Positions 55,177 to 63,836 of a DNA stretch of 64,000 bases are shown here, in pieces. The notes beneath the pieces were generated by a model. The model did not search any database and was not told the DNA's origin. It was given only the letters and a program-made list of their open reading frames with translations. This stretch comes from Campylobacter hyointestinalis subsp. hyointestinalis (GTDB lineage Bacteria > Campylobacterota > Campylobacteria > Campylobacterales > Campylobacteraceae). Position 1 is the first letter of the stretch. Each line of letters starts with the position of its first letter. Both the position numbers and the translations under genes were made by a program. The stretch is from contig NZ_CP053827.1 of assembly GCF_013372145.1 (NCBI RefSeq), forward strand, positions 992,001 through 1,056,000, written 5' to 3'.

Positions 55177-55359
55177 ATGTGTAAATTTGAAAGAGTTTTA
55201 AGAGTAGTAGTAGGCGTTTTAATAATAGCTGGAATATGGTATTTCTATGCTAGTTGGTGGGCTTTACTAGGTTTGGTGCCACTCATAACTGGACTAGTTG
55301 GTTTTTGTCCGATCCATAGAATGATAGGAAAACAAAGTTGTCCATTTAAGAAAAAATAA
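55177..55359 (+). CDS. DUF2892 small membrane protein, 60 residues
   Basis: A second small membrane protein of the same type: an N-terminal RVLRVVVGVLIIAGIWYFY helix and GLVPLITGLVGFCPIHRMIG, the DUF2892 pattern with the Cys-Pro, and a basic Cys-containing tail. AAGGAG lies seven bases before the ATG. It has its own leader with an inverted repeat and is followed by a bidirectional hairpin. Confidence 0.82.
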   Translation: MCKFERVLRVVVGVLIIAGIWYFYASWWALLGLVPLITGLVGFCPIHRMIGKQSCPFKKK

Positions 55360-55369
55360 TTCACAAATA

Positions 55370-55393
55370 GAGTTTGGTTAAGCTTCCAAACTC
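55370..55393. terminator. Hairpin shared by DUF2892 and nikO, with the nikO stop codon in the loop
   Basis: GAGTTTGG and CCAAACTC form a perfect eight-base stem around an eight-base loop whose first bases are the complement of the nikO TAA. It is symmetrical, so it may end both convergent transcripts, although T-tracts are weak. Confidence 0.6.
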
Positions 55394-56031
55394 AACCCGC
55401 CTTTAGTCAAAAAATATACCTTATCTACTACTTTATTTATAAATTCTTTATCGTGTGAAACAATGATCTGAGCTATATCTAAGCTGCCAAGTATGCTTGC
55501 TACTTTTATCTGCATTTCATAATCAAGCGCAGTCGTTGGCTCATCAAGCAAAAGGATTTTAGGCTGAGCTATCAAAACTCCAGCTAATGCTACAAGCTTT
55601 TTTTCACCTCCTGAGAGATAAAAAACTATCTCATTTTTCAAGTGCAAAATTCCAAGTTCTGCTAGTACAAACTCAGCTCTTTTTCTAGCCTCATCTTTAC
55701 TTGTTCCTCTTGTTAGAAGACTAAAAGCTACATCTTCTATGACGCTCGGCGCGATAAACTGATCATCGCTATTTTGAAACAAAAACCCGATCAAATTTCT
55801 ATATTTTTGAAAATCTTCTAAACTCTTCATAGACTCGTGAAATATCTCCACACTACCGCCACAAGGCATCTTAAGACCGCCTATTATCTCAAGCAGCGTT
55901 GATTTACCAGAACCATTTGAGCCTATGATGGCGATTTTTTCTTTATGTAAAAGATTTAAATTTAGGTTATCGAACAAAATCCTATCGCCGATTTTAGCTT
56001 TTATACATCTAAGATTTACCGAACAGCTCAA
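55378..56031 (-). CDS. nikO: Nickel ECF transporter ATPase NikO
   Basis: The ATPase of an energy-coupling-factor importer, 217 residues. Walker A GSNGSGKSTLLE (near residue 38), Q-loop FLFQNSDDQFI, signature LSGGEKKLVALAGVL and Walker B ILLLDEPTTALD are all present; the FQNSDDQ Q-loop is typical of CbiO/NikO. It starts at TTG 56031 overlapping nikQ, and is the last gene of the five-gene run. Nickel rather than cobalt is inferred from the nikK and nikL partners. Confidence 0.88.
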   Translation of the reverse strand: MSCSVNLRCIKAKIGDRILFDNLNLNLLHKEKIAIIGSNGSGKSTLLEIIGGLKMPCGGSVEIFHESMKSLEDFQKYRNLIGFLFQNSDDQFIAPSVIEDVAFSLLTRGTSKDEARKRAEFVLAELGILHLKNEIVFYLSGGEKKLVALAGVLIAQPKILLLDEPTTALDYEMQIKVASILGSLDIAQIIVSHDKEFINKVVDKVYFLTKGGLSLEA

Positions 56032-56681
56032 ATTATTATTCCTTGTTTAAAAATTACCGAGATCAAGACTAAAATCATAAGTAAAATATCATAAAACCCC
56101 AGCCTGATCTTGTCTTCAAATTTATAGAATTTACCGTTAAATCCTCTTGCTTGCATTGTTTTTTCTAACATTTGTGATTTTTTAAATGCACTCAAAAACA
56201 ACATAGCAACCAAATTCGCATACGTTTGATATGTAAAAATAGAAGTTTTATGCTTAAAAGCTCTGATTTTTAAAGTACATTTTAACTTATAAAAATCTCT
56301 TTTGCCTATCTGTATAAATCTAATACAAAAATAAAACAGATAGCTGATCTTGCTCCCAAGCCCAAGACTCGATATACCAGAAGCTATACCATACGAGTCC
56401 ATTTTATGAAATAGCAACAGTCCAAATAAAATAATCAAATTTGAACGTATAAATATAAGCAATGCCAAATGAGAATTATCTGATAAAAGTACACTTATAA
56501 TAACTAAGATTATAAAGAAATTTAGAAAAAACAGTCTCTTTAAGATCTCAAAAAAATATCTGAATTTTATTAAATTTAAAAAAATAAGCGGTAAAAAATA
56601 CGTTAAGTAAATTTCACTGCTAAGTGCTACAAAAAAACTAAAAATAGTAAAACACAGTATAGATATTGATGAGTTTATCAT
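56028..56681 (-). CDS. nikQ: Nickel ECF transporter transmembrane protein NikQ
   Basis: An EcfT/CbiQ-type membrane protein of 217 residues with about five helices. The coupling-helix motif appears near residues 165-180 as LEKTMQARGFNGKFYKF (the ARG motif that contacts the ATPase). Its start overlaps nikL and its end overlaps nikO, each by four bases. Confidence 0.85.
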   Translation of the reverse strand: MINSSISILCFTIFSFFVALSSEIYLTYFLPLIFLNLIKFRYFFEILKRLFFLNFFIILVIISVLLSDNSHLALLIFIRSNLIILFGLLLFHKMDSYGIASGISSLGLGSKISYLFYFCIRFIQIGKRDFYKLKCTLKIRAFKHKTSIFTYQTYANLVAMLFLSAFKKSQMLEKTMQARGFNGKFYKFEDKIRLGFYDILLMILVLISVIFKQGIII

Positions 56682-57082
56682 TTTCTTTTTATAAAATACA
56701 AAATTCCAAAAAATATAATAAGTCCAAGTATACAGCCGATTATTTTTATTGTATACGTTAGATCGCTATCATCTTGATTGGCAATAGTAATGTTTTTATC
56801 TGTAGAAAATGTTATTCTTTTTTCATGGGCAAGAGAACCATCAACTAAAATATCAAATTCATTCATCATTAACTTAACTCTAGCAGTACCGTTCTCATCT
56901 GTTTTTGTATTTTGTATAATTTTACCATCTTTAATAATATCAACATTACAGCCATTGCAAGGAGAATTTCCATAAAAATAGCTTTTGATAACTACAAAAT
57001 CACCATCTTCATCAGCAAAAACTTTCAAAGAATGAGCATTTGCAACTACACTTAACAAAAATACTAAAAATAATTTTATCAA
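56678..57082 (-). CDS. nikL: Nickel ECF transporter accessory protein NikL
   Basis: A 134-residue protein with a signal peptide (about residues 1-16), a small beta domain with a Cys-Asn-Gly-Cys pair (SPCNGCNVDI), and a C-terminal membrane helix (residues 110-131). It fits NikL, which together with NikK replaces NikN in some nickel ECF systems. The start is TTG 57082, overlapping the nikM stop (TTGA). Confidence 0.75.
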   Translation of the reverse strand: MIKLFLVFLLSVVANAHSLKVFADEDGDFVVIKSYFYGNSPCNGCNVDIIKDGKIIQNTKTDENGTARVKLMMNEFDILVDGSLAHEKRITFSTDKNITIANQDDSDLTYTIKIIGCILGLIIFFGILYFIKRK

Positions 57083-57681
57083 TTCAGTAGCCCCCTATTT
57101 ACCTTATAAATAAAACTTATAGCAAATAAGCTTATTATGCCTTCTATAACCATTAAAACTAAATTTGAAGCTAAAGCAAGCCCTGCTATCGCAAAGAATT
57201 CTTTACCATTTAAAACTAAAATTATACTTAGAACAAGCGCTGAAACCAAAAGTGAAACGAATCCAACAAGAAACCAACATATAGATTGATACACTCTTTG
57301 ATGTTTACACTCTTTAAGAGATAGTTTTACAAAATATCTACCAAGTATAGCGGGCGTACCTATCATAAGTAAATTTACACCCAAAACGCTTATACCTCCA
57401 TATCCAAAAAACAGTGCTTGAAGCAAAAGCCCTACAAATATAGCAAGCATTGCATTTACACACAAAAATGCACCAACTAAACCACCTAATATCAAATGTA
57501 TCGATGTCGGCCCCAATGGAACATGTATAAAAGATGCTACAAAAAATATAGCACTCATACAAGCGATTTTAGGAATATCTTTAAAATTCAATTTATACAA
57601 AAGATATACCACCCAAATTCCAGCAACAACCGCTGCTGGAATAATGATTTCTGGTTTTAAAACACCTTCGCTAATATGCAT
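57079..57681 (-). CDS. nikM: Nickel ECF transporter substrate-binding protein NikM
   Basis: The S-component, 200 residues with about six helices. It begins MHISEGVL, the Met-His N-terminus whose amine and His2 bind the metal in NikM/CbiM. FIHVPLGPTSIHLILGGLVGA (near residue 51) carries the further His ligands. The ATG shares its first base with the nikK stop. Confidence 0.9.
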   Translation of the reverse strand: MHISEGVLKPEIIIPAAVVAGIWVVYLLYKLNFKDIPKIACMSAIFFVASFIHVPLGPTSIHLILGGLVGAFLCVNAMLAIFVGLLLQALFFGYGGISVLGVNLLMIGTPAILGRYFVKLSLKECKHQRVYQSICWFLVGFVSLLVSALVLSIILVLNGKEFFAIAGLALASNLVLMVIEGIISLFAISFIYKVNRGLLN

Positions 57682-58430
57682 TATTTATAATCCTTAGTTT
57701 CTACCCAGATAACAGCTCCGATCTCCACAGGATAATCTTTACCGTCTTTTTTTATCTTTTCATCGTCCTGGCTCAAAGCAGAAAATCCCCACCATCCAGC
57801 AAGGGGCATAGCAAAACTAAACTCTCCGAATTCGTTTGTTTTGACTTCTTGGGTTATATAGTCCTCGCCAGGAGCCTTTAGTCCTTTTAAATTTAAATAT
57901 TCTACTTCAACGATGCTGTTTTTAGCAGGTTTCCCTTTGTATAAAACCTTGCCTGAAAATATATTTCCTTTATAAAGCGCATAAGGTCTAGTAAGTGGAA
58001 TAATTTCTGTTTTTAGCCCTATTTGTTCATCCCAGCCTTCGCCGTATCCATAAGCATCAACCACTGTTTTTGTTATATGTCTTATAAATATATTTTCAGC
58101 AGGTTCAAAATAAGGTTTTGGATCCATATAAAATTGATAAATTCCAGGATTTTTAACATTATATTCGGCTTCATAATAGCTCATTTTACCATCTTTTTTT
58201 TCTACTAAATTTGAAATAATTTCTTTTTTTCCATTTACAAAAACTCCAGCTTCAATTGGCTTATCTAAATTCATCATCATTCCTTCAAACGGATGAGTAA
58301 ATTTATATGTAATTTTTTCTTTCGCCTGACTAGGGTCATCTATAGTAGAATTAGATGGAATAACTACACCAAAATGAGCCGAAGCAACAGAAGCAAGTAA
58401 TGACAGTACAAGTAATGATTTTAAATTCAT
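57681..58430 (-). CDS. nikK: Nickel ECF transporter periplasmic component NikK (DUF4198)
   Basis: A 249-residue secreted protein of the DUF4198 family: signal peptide (ending near Ala18), then HFGVVIPSNSTIDD, an N-terminal His, and beta domains with ITYKFTHPFEGMMMNL near 42, KPAKNSIVEVEYLN and TNEFGEFSFAMPLAGWWGF near 200. NikK-like proteins are found with NikM/L/Q/O in epsilonproteobacteria. First gene of the operon, with a candidate NikR box 55-79 bases upstream. Confidence 0.82.
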   Translation of the reverse strand: MNLKSLLVLSLLASVASAHFGVVIPSNSTIDDPSQAKEKITYKFTHPFEGMMMNLDKPIEAGVFVNGKKEIISNLVEKKDGKMSYYEAEYNVKNPGIYQFYMDPKPYFEPAENIFIRHITKTVVDAYGYGEGWDEQIGLKTEIIPLTRPYALYKGNIFSGKVLYKGKPAKNSIVEVEYLNLKGLKAPGEDYITQEVKTNEFGEFSFAMPLAGWWGFSALSQDDEKIKKDGKDYPVEIGAVIWVETKDYK

Positions 58431-58484
58431 TATTATCCTTTTTCAAAAAATATTACGTGCAATTATGCTATTTTTGCTCTTTAA

Positions 58485-58509
58485 TATTACTTAATTTTTA
58501 AAATTAATA
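58485..58509 (-). promoter_or_regulatory. Candidate NikR box upstream of nikK
   Basis: TATTA-N15-TAATA fits the H. pylori NikR consensus TRWYA-N15-TRWYA at every position, in the 90-bp gap between the pseudouridine synthase gene and nikK. A perfect 17-base palindrome (TTAATTTTTAAAATTAA, 58491-58507) lies inside. The gap is AT-rich, so a chance hit is possible. Confidence 0.5.
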
Positions 58510-58520
58510 ATTAAATGGAA

Positions 58521-59285
58521 TTATTTATGCATAAACTCTTTTGGCGGCTCAAAGCTATAAGCACAAAAGCTTCTATCTAAATGAGCTCTAAATTTATATC
58601 CAAGCAATGAGGTTTCATAGCTATGTAAATACATTCTATTTGCGCTACTTTTTGCATACTTTTCATCTCCCACAACACCATAACCGGCGTGAGATAAATG
58701 ACATCTGATCTGATGAGTACGCCCTGTTTCTATGACTATTTTTATGAGAGATTTCTTTCCTTCTACCATGAGCGGACTTACGTGAGTTATCGCAGTTTTA
58801 CCCCTACTTAGATCTATCTTCGAAAATGCACCACTTTTTGTTTTTATAGTTGTAATAGGAAGTTCTACGCTAAAATCCTCCACAACAATACCTTTTACAA
58901 TAGCTAAATACACTTTTTCTACTTTATTTGTGGCAAACTCTTTTATGGCGACTTGTCTAAATTCTTCATTTTTATACAGCAAAACAACTCCGCTCGTTTC
59001 TTTATCTAGTCTATTTAAAAGAGGATATTTAAACTCGCTAGCCACTTTTTCACTTGTCATAAATGGCGGCTTATTGATCGCTACTATATTTTCATCTTCA
59101 AAAATATTAACCGGTTTAGGAAATCTCGAAATCTTAAATTCCGTAGTCTCGCTCACTAAGCCTCTAGCTAAAACTACTTTCATTCCTCTCGCACTCACAA
59201 GTCCTGCATCTATGAGATCTTTTGCTTCGTTATTTGAAATTCCCTCTTGTTTTGCAAGTAGTTTATACGCTTTTTCTTCTTTCAT
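58521..59285 (-). CDS. RluA-family pseudouridine synthase
   Basis: A 254-residue enzyme with a short S4-like N-terminus (KEEKAYKLLAKQEGISNNEAKDLIDAGLVSARG) and the RluA/D catalytic domain: NRLDKETSGVVLLYKN with the catalytic Asp (near residue 94), KVYLAIVKG, and ETGRTHQIRCHLSHAGYGVVGDEKYA near 190. Its RNA target (rRNA or tRNA) cannot be assigned from sequence. Its start overlaps the waaA end by four bases. Confidence 0.88.
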   Translation of the reverse strand: MKEEKAYKLLAKQEGISNNEAKDLIDAGLVSARGMKVVLARGLVSETTEFKISRFPKPVNIFEDENIVAINKPPFMTSEKVASEFKYPLLNRLDKETSGVVLLYKNEEFRQVAIKEFATNKVEKVYLAIVKGIVVEDFSVELPITTIKTKSGAFSKIDLSRGKTAITHVSPLMVEGKKSLIKIVIETGRTHQIRCHLSHAGYGVVGDEKYAKSSANRMYLHSYETSLLGYKFRAHLDRSFCAYSFEPPKEFMHK

Positions 59286-60412
59286 TTTTCACCTTTTAAC
59301 TCTTTTAAAATCTCATCAAAATTTGCCGGATTTCTTATGCTAGAACTCTTTAAATTTGAGTCTAAAAGCATAGGAATATCACTATAATCAGCCAAATTTA
59401 TACCATCAATACTAGCATAAAGAGATTTTTGATTATCTATAAATTTACCGCTTATGATTTTACAGCCAAACTGTGCTGCTTCGATCACATTATGTCCACC
59501 GATACCCGGCTCAAAACTACCACATAAAATAACAATATCGCAAATTTTATATAAATTTACCAATTCTCCCAAAGTATCAACCAATACAATCTTACTTTTA
59601 AACTCTAAATTTTGGCTAAACTTTTCATAGCCAAATCCAAATTTAGAAGCGAAATCTTTAGCTAAAACATCTACTTTACCAAATCTCTCAGGATGTCTTG
59701 GAGCTATAAATAGTTGATCGCCATCTTTTAAATTTAAGTTTTGAAGTATTCTTTTTTCTTCATTTTCATGACTGCTTGCTATAATGATAGAACGCTCAAA
59801 ATGCTTTGCATAGTTTTTTGTAGGCTTAGGAAGTTTTGTTGATTTTATATTTCCTACTACCTTTACATTTTTCGCACCTAGACTTTCAAGTCTAGTCTTG
59901 TCGTCATCACTCTGCGCCAAGACTAGATCAACATAAGAAAATAGATATCTATAATAAAATCCAAATCTAAGATAAGATTTATACGATTTATCGCTTATCC
60001 TCGCATTTAGAAGAATGGTTCTAGCTCCACTTATTTTTGCAAATTTAAATAAATTTAGCCAAAGCTCAGCTTCAAAAACTATCAGAGTATCACATTTACT
60101 AAACCAAAACGGTAAAAAACATTCAAATGGTAAAAAACGTACGTTTTTAGTGACACTCGTTGCTTTGTTAAAACCAGTTTGCGTGATAACAGAAATTCTA
60201 GCGTCTCCCAAAGCTTTTACGATGGGTTCTATGCTAGAAACCTCGCCTAAACTACAAGCATGAAAATGATATTTTGAACTTTTAAATTTTGGATTGTTTT
60301 TTAAAAAAAATCTTGCCGGAATACTTCGCTTAAATTTCGATCTTAAACAAAGTAGAGCCAAAAAAGGCGCTACTACACATAAGACTATAAAACAAAAAAA
60401 TGTATAGATCAC
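59282..60412 (-). CDS. waaA: 3-deoxy-D-manno-octulosonic acid (Kdo) transferase WaaA
   Basis: It adds Kdo to lipid A precursor at the inner membrane. The 376-residue GT-B enzyme has an N-terminal membrane helix, then the catalytic region FHACSLGEVSSIEPIVKAL (Glu of SLGE near residue 57), FEAELWLNL near 131, the APRHPERF segment near 245 and GGHNVIEAAQFGCKI near 310. It follows the zinc-ribbon gene with a four-base overlap. Confidence 0.93.
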   Translation of the reverse strand: MIYTFFCFIVLCVVAPFLALLCLRSKFKRSIPARFFLKNNPKFKSSKYHFHACSLGEVSSIEPIVKALGDARISVITQTGFNKATSVTKNVRFLPFECFLPFWFSKCDTLIVFEAELWLNLFKFAKISGARTILLNARISDKSYKSYLRFGFYYRYLFSYVDLVLAQSDDDKTRLESLGAKNVKVVGNIKSTKLPKPTKNYAKHFERSIIIASSHENEEKRILQNLNLKDGDQLFIAPRHPERFGKVDVLAKDFASKFGFGYEKFSQNLEFKSKIVLVDTLGELVNLYKICDIVILCGSFEPGIGGHNVIEAAQFGCKIISGKFIDNQKSLYASIDGINLADYSDIPMLLDSNLKSSSIRNPANFDEILKELKGEK

Positions 60413-61116
60413 TCGCTATCTTTGTATAAAATACGTCCGCAATGAGGGCAAGTAACTATATCTTCACTTTTAATAACATTTGCATAAGTTTTATCATTTA
60501 TCTTCATAAAGCAACCATAACAAGCTTGTTTTTTTACAGGAACTACGGCAGTATTCTTAGCCCATTTACGAATTTTTTCATAAAAAGTAAGAACTTTTTG
60601 ATTCATTTCTAATAAAAGCTTGTCTTTTTGCTCATAAACCATATTTCTATCATTTTGTAGCTCATTTAACTTAGATAGAGTTTCTTTCTCTAACTCCGCA
60701 AGGGTCGCATTTAGCGCATCTTTTTTTTCATTTAGTTCTGTAGTAAAGAGTTTTTTCGTTTCTATGATTCTTTCTAGTCTAGCTATCTCTTCATTAGCCG
60801 CTTCAAGCTGATCTTTTGCTAGATCTTCTTCTAAATTTAAAGCCTTGATCTCTTTTTCTGTTTTTACAGAACCGCTTTTTTTACCGACTTCTTTTAATTT
60901 TAAATTAAACTCCGATATATGAGCGTTTGTACTATCTATTTGAGATTTTAACTCAGATATTTCATTTAGGGTATTGCTTATTTGATTATCTATGGATTCT
61001 ATCTCTTCTTTTTTTAAATTTAAGCTTCTGTTTATATCGTCGATGCGTGGGGCATAGCCATCTATCTTTTTATCTATTTGCGATAGAGTAACTAGCTGTT
61101 CAAGGTATTGATTCAT
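60409..61116 (-). CDS. Zinc-ribbon coiled-coil protein, FlgZ/HP0958-like
   Basis: About 235 residues: a long coiled coil (residues 10-180) and a C-terminal C4 zinc ribbon with CYGCFMKIN and VTCPHCGRILY. The H. pylori homologue HP0958 (FlgZ) binds RpoN and flagellin mRNA, so a flagellar role is plausible here as well. The ATG at 61116, with AAGGA before it, is preferred over an open extension to 61203 that would run back through the nif3 gene. It overlaps nif3 by four bases. Confidence 0.85.
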   Translation of the reverse strand: MNQYLEQLVTLSQIDKKIDGYAPRIDDINRSLNLKKEEIESIDNQISNTLNEISELKSQIDSTNAHISEFNLKLKEVGKKSGSVKTEKEIKALNLEEDLAKDQLEAANEEIARLERIIETKKLFTTELNEKKDALNATLAELEKETLSKLNELQNDRNMVYEQKDKLLLEMNQKVLTFYEKIRKWAKNTAVVPVKKQACYGCFMKINDKTYANVIKSEDIVTCPHCGRILYKDSE

Positions 61117-61847
61117 AATTTTCCTTCGTAGTATGTAAATGGATTGATTGAATTTGTGATTGTAGCAAAAAGTCCATTTTTTTGCAAGTGGATCGCCAGA
61201 CAATCCCCAAAATACCGCTCACTCTCAAAGTGTCCCATATCTATTAAACTTAACGAATTTTCTAATGCTTCAAGGGCTGTATGATACTTAAAATCCCCAC
61301 TTATAAAACAGTCGGCTTCAAAACTACCTATTAGATCAGCTCCGCTTCCAGTGCAAAACGCAGCATTTTTGATAAAAGAATTTGCTTTGACTACTCTTAA
61401 ATTTGGTAGTTTTAGCTTAGATCTTATCTCGCTTGCAAACTCATCAAAGCTCTTATTTACATCAAATTTAAGTATAAAACCCTCTTTTATAAAATCTTTA
61501 TATCCCAACACTTCGCTTAAAACATATCTATTTAGTAAGTGCAGATCAAAATTCGTATGCATAGATATAAGTTTTATCTCTTTTTTTATCATCAAAGATA
61601 TCAAATTTGATGGAAATTTATCAGGATTTATAGACTTTAAACCCTTAAATATCAATGGATGATGAGTTATAAAAAGAGTATTTTGTTTGGCATTTTTTAT
61701 CAAATTCGTATCTAGATCAAGGCTTAAAACTATCTCATCAAAATTATCACCAAACGAGCCGATCAAAAGCCCGGAGTTGTCCCAGCTCTCTTGATCGCTA
61801 AATGGTGCTAAACTATCTAAAAGTGAGTAAATTTCAGATATTTTCAC
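61113..61847 (-). CDS. Nif3-like dinuclear metal-centre protein
   Basis: A 244-residue protein of the Nif3/YbgI (GTP cyclohydrolase 1 type 2-like) family: [14 protein letters not shown] near residue 60, [10 protein letters not shown] near 97 and the late DMGHFESE near 213 supply the metal ligands. It lacks the inserted PII-like domain, as many short members do. Function is unsettled; it may be a radical or phosphate-hydrolysis scaffold. It overlaps glyQ by four bases. Confidence 0.9.
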   Translation of the reverse strand: MKISEIYSLLDSLAPFSDQESWDNSGLLIGSFGDNFDEIVLSLDLDTNLIKNAKQNTLFITHHPLIFKGLKSINPDKFPSNLISLMIKKEIKLISMHTNFDLHLLNRYVLSEVLGYKDFIKEGFILKFDVNKSFDEFASEIRSKLKLPNLRVVKANSFIKNAAFCTGSGADLIGSFEADCFISGDFKYHTALEALENSLSLIDMGHFESERYFGDCLAIHLQKNGLFATITNSINPFTYYEGKL

Positions 61848-62701
61848 TTGCTTAAACTCTCTTTATAGGCTATAGCACAGCCTTTTGCAAGCTCTCTGAT
61901 CTTTAATATAAAATCTTGCCTTTGAGTGACACTTATAGCGCCTCTTGCATCAAGCACGTTAAACGTGTGAGCTGCTAGCATACAATAGTCATAAGCAGGA
62001 AGCGCTAAACCTTGCTCTAAGATCATTTTACACTCTTTAGCATAATCATCAAAATGTTTAAAAAGCATAGAAGTATCTGCTATCTCGAAGTTATACTTGC
62101 TAAATTCAAATTCGCTTTGTTTATGCACGTCGCCGTACGTGACGATTTTGCCATCTCTTTCATCCCAAACTATATCATACACGTTATGTTTATCTTGCAA
62201 ATACATAGCCAAACGCTCTATGCCATAAGTAACTTCTGCGCTAACTAGCTCACAAGGTATGCCACCTACTTGTTGAAAATACGTAAATTGTGTAACTTCC
62301 ATACCATCAAGCCAAACTTCCCAGCCAAGACCCCAAGCGCCAAGCGTAGGGCTTTCCCAGTTGTCTTCTACAAAGCGAATATCGTGTTTATTTACGTCTA
62401 ATCCTAAACGCTCTAAACTCTTTAAATACAACTCTTGTATATTTTTAGGGCTTGGTTTCATTATAACTTGAAACTGATAATAGCTCCCAAGACGGTTTGG
62501 ATTTTCACCGTATCTTCCATCAGTCGGTCTACGAGACGGCGCTACGTAAGCTACATTCCACGGTTTATCGCCAAGACTTCTTAAAAATGTTGCTTGATGG
62601 TAAGTTCCAGCACCAGCAGGCATATCATATGGTTGAACTATGATGCAACCTTGTTCATGCCAATAAGTTTGTAATGTAAGTATTATCTCACTAAAAGTCA
62701 T
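61844..62701 (-). CDS. glyQ: Glycyl-tRNA synthetase alpha subunit
   Basis: The catalytic subunit of the two-chain glycyl-tRNA synthetase. The 285-residue protein contains the signature [20 protein letters not shown] (near residue 16), [18 protein letters not shown] near 55, and [20 protein letters not shown] near 112. The beta subunit glyS is not in the window, as I would expect from other Campylobacter. Confidence 0.97.
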   Translation of the reverse strand: MTFSEIILTLQTYWHEQGCIIVQPYDMPAGAGTYHQATFLRSLGDKPWNVAYVAPSRRPTDGRYGENPNRLGSYYQFQVIMKPSPKNIQELYLKSLERLGLDVNKHDIRFVEDNWESPTLGAWGLGWEVWLDGMEVTQFTYFQQVGGIPCELVSAEVTYGIERLAMYLQDKHNVYDIVWDERDGKIVTYGDVHKQSEFEFSKYNFEIADTSMLFKHFDDYAKECKMILEQGLALPAYDYCMLAAHTFNVLDARGAISVTQRQDFILKIRELAKGCAIAYKESLSK

Positions 62702-62734
62702 AAAGTTCCTTTGTCAATTTAAATTTACAATAGC

Positions 62735-63205
62735 TTAGGATTTGAAATTTTCTACTGCTTTATTCCACATAAGCTTATATTTTCTTTTTAAAAACTCAAC
62801 TTCATCTTGAGCGATTTTTAGCTGATTTGTAAGAGTTTCTACCGTTTTTCTATCCTCATCATAAAGATCTTGCATAGAATAAAGCGCTTCTTTTAAAAAT
62901 TTATTTTCATTTCGCAAAGCCTCAAGCGTTTCATCTTTGGCGTCTAAAACTTTTTCATGTAAATTTAAAATCGTTCCTATGGTTTTTTCAACGAAACTCT
63001 CTCCTGGTAAAGTAGGATTTAAGCTAAGAGTAACATCATTATTTGAACTAGGAACTATACTCATCGTTCCTTCGTTTGCCTCGATATAAACTTTATCGTT
63101 TTCATTTTTTGTCTTAAGAGCGCCTCTTTGTATCATATCATCTACAACATCACGATTTAAATGAACCAGCTTACAAAATTCATCGATTTCAAGATAGGTC
63201 TTCAT
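62735..63205 (-). CDS. DUF3972 coiled-coil protein
   Basis: A 156-residue protein: an N-terminal MerR-like helix-turn segment (YLEIDEFCKLVHLNRDVVDDMI, about residues 4-25), a Ser/Asn-rich strip and a C-terminal coiled coil (residues 75-150). It matches the DUF3972 family of Campylobacterota, with no known role. It lies between purE and glyQ, 12 bases from purE. Confidence 0.75.
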   Translation of the reverse strand: MKTYLEIDEFCKLVHLNRDVVDDMIQRGALKTKNENDKVYIEANEGTMSIVPSSNNDVTLSLNPTLPGESFVEKTIGTILNLHEKVLDAKDETLEALRNENKFLKEALYSMQDLYDEDRKTVETLTNQLKIAQDEVEFLKRKYKLMWNKAVENFKS

Positions 63206-63217
63206 TTTTATCCTTTT

Positions 63218-63715
63218 TTATCCAAGTAAAACTTCGATCTTTTTAGAGTCTTCTTCTAGTATTTTTGCTTGTTTTTCTCTATCTTCTAATAATTTAGAAT
63301 TTAAGTTTTCATCATTTAAAGCTAAAATTTGCATAGCAAGATAAGCTGCATTTTTTGCTCCAGCTTTTCCTATAGCAAGAGTTGCTACAGGCATACCTGC
63401 TGGCATTTGCACAGTCGAATACAGTGCGTCCACACCATTTACGGCAGATCCTCCCATAGGTACGCCGATAACAGGTTTAGTTGTATTTGCTGCTACTGCT
63501 CCTGCAAGGTGAGCTGCCATACCAGCAGCACAGATAAATACTGCAGCACCTCTTTTATCGGCATCTATAACATAGTCGTGAGTTCTTTTTGGGCTTCTAT
63601 GAGCCGAACTGATAATCATCTCAAATTTAACGCCAAAACTTTCTAATATCTTAGCAGCTTCATTTACGATCTCATAATCACTCTTGCTTCCCATAATAAT
63701 ACTAACAAATTTCAT
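63218..63715 (-). CDS. purE: N5-carboxyaminoimidazole ribonucleotide mutase PurE
   Basis: It rearranges N5-CAIR to CAIR in purine synthesis. The 165-residue protein has [18 protein letters not shown], the active His in [14 protein letters not shown] (near residue 43) and [17 protein letters not shown], the full family pattern. The 121-bp gap upstream separates it from the end of the U32-like gene. Confidence 0.96.
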   Translation of the reverse strand: MKFVSIIMGSKSDYEIVNEAAKILESFGVKFEMIISSAHRSPKRTHDYVIDADKRGAAVFICAAGMAAHLAGAVAANTTKPVIGVPMGGSAVNGVDALYSTVQMPAGMPVATLAIGKAGAKNAAYLAMQILALNDENLNSKLLEDREKQAKILEEDSKKIEVLLG

Positions 63716-63836
63716 AGTTCTCCTTATAATCCGTATTTACAAATTAAAATATTTTTATAAAAAGCTGCGTTTTTTGCAAACACTGCCTTTTTAAAATTCA
63801 AGATCCTTAAAAACCCAGTAGTCGCTCTTTTATAAA

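Noticed and set aside
60409-61203. Longer N-terminus for the zinc-ribbon protein
   Set aside because: The extra 29 residues run through the nif3 coding region and no ribosome site precedes them; ATG 61116 has AAGGA.
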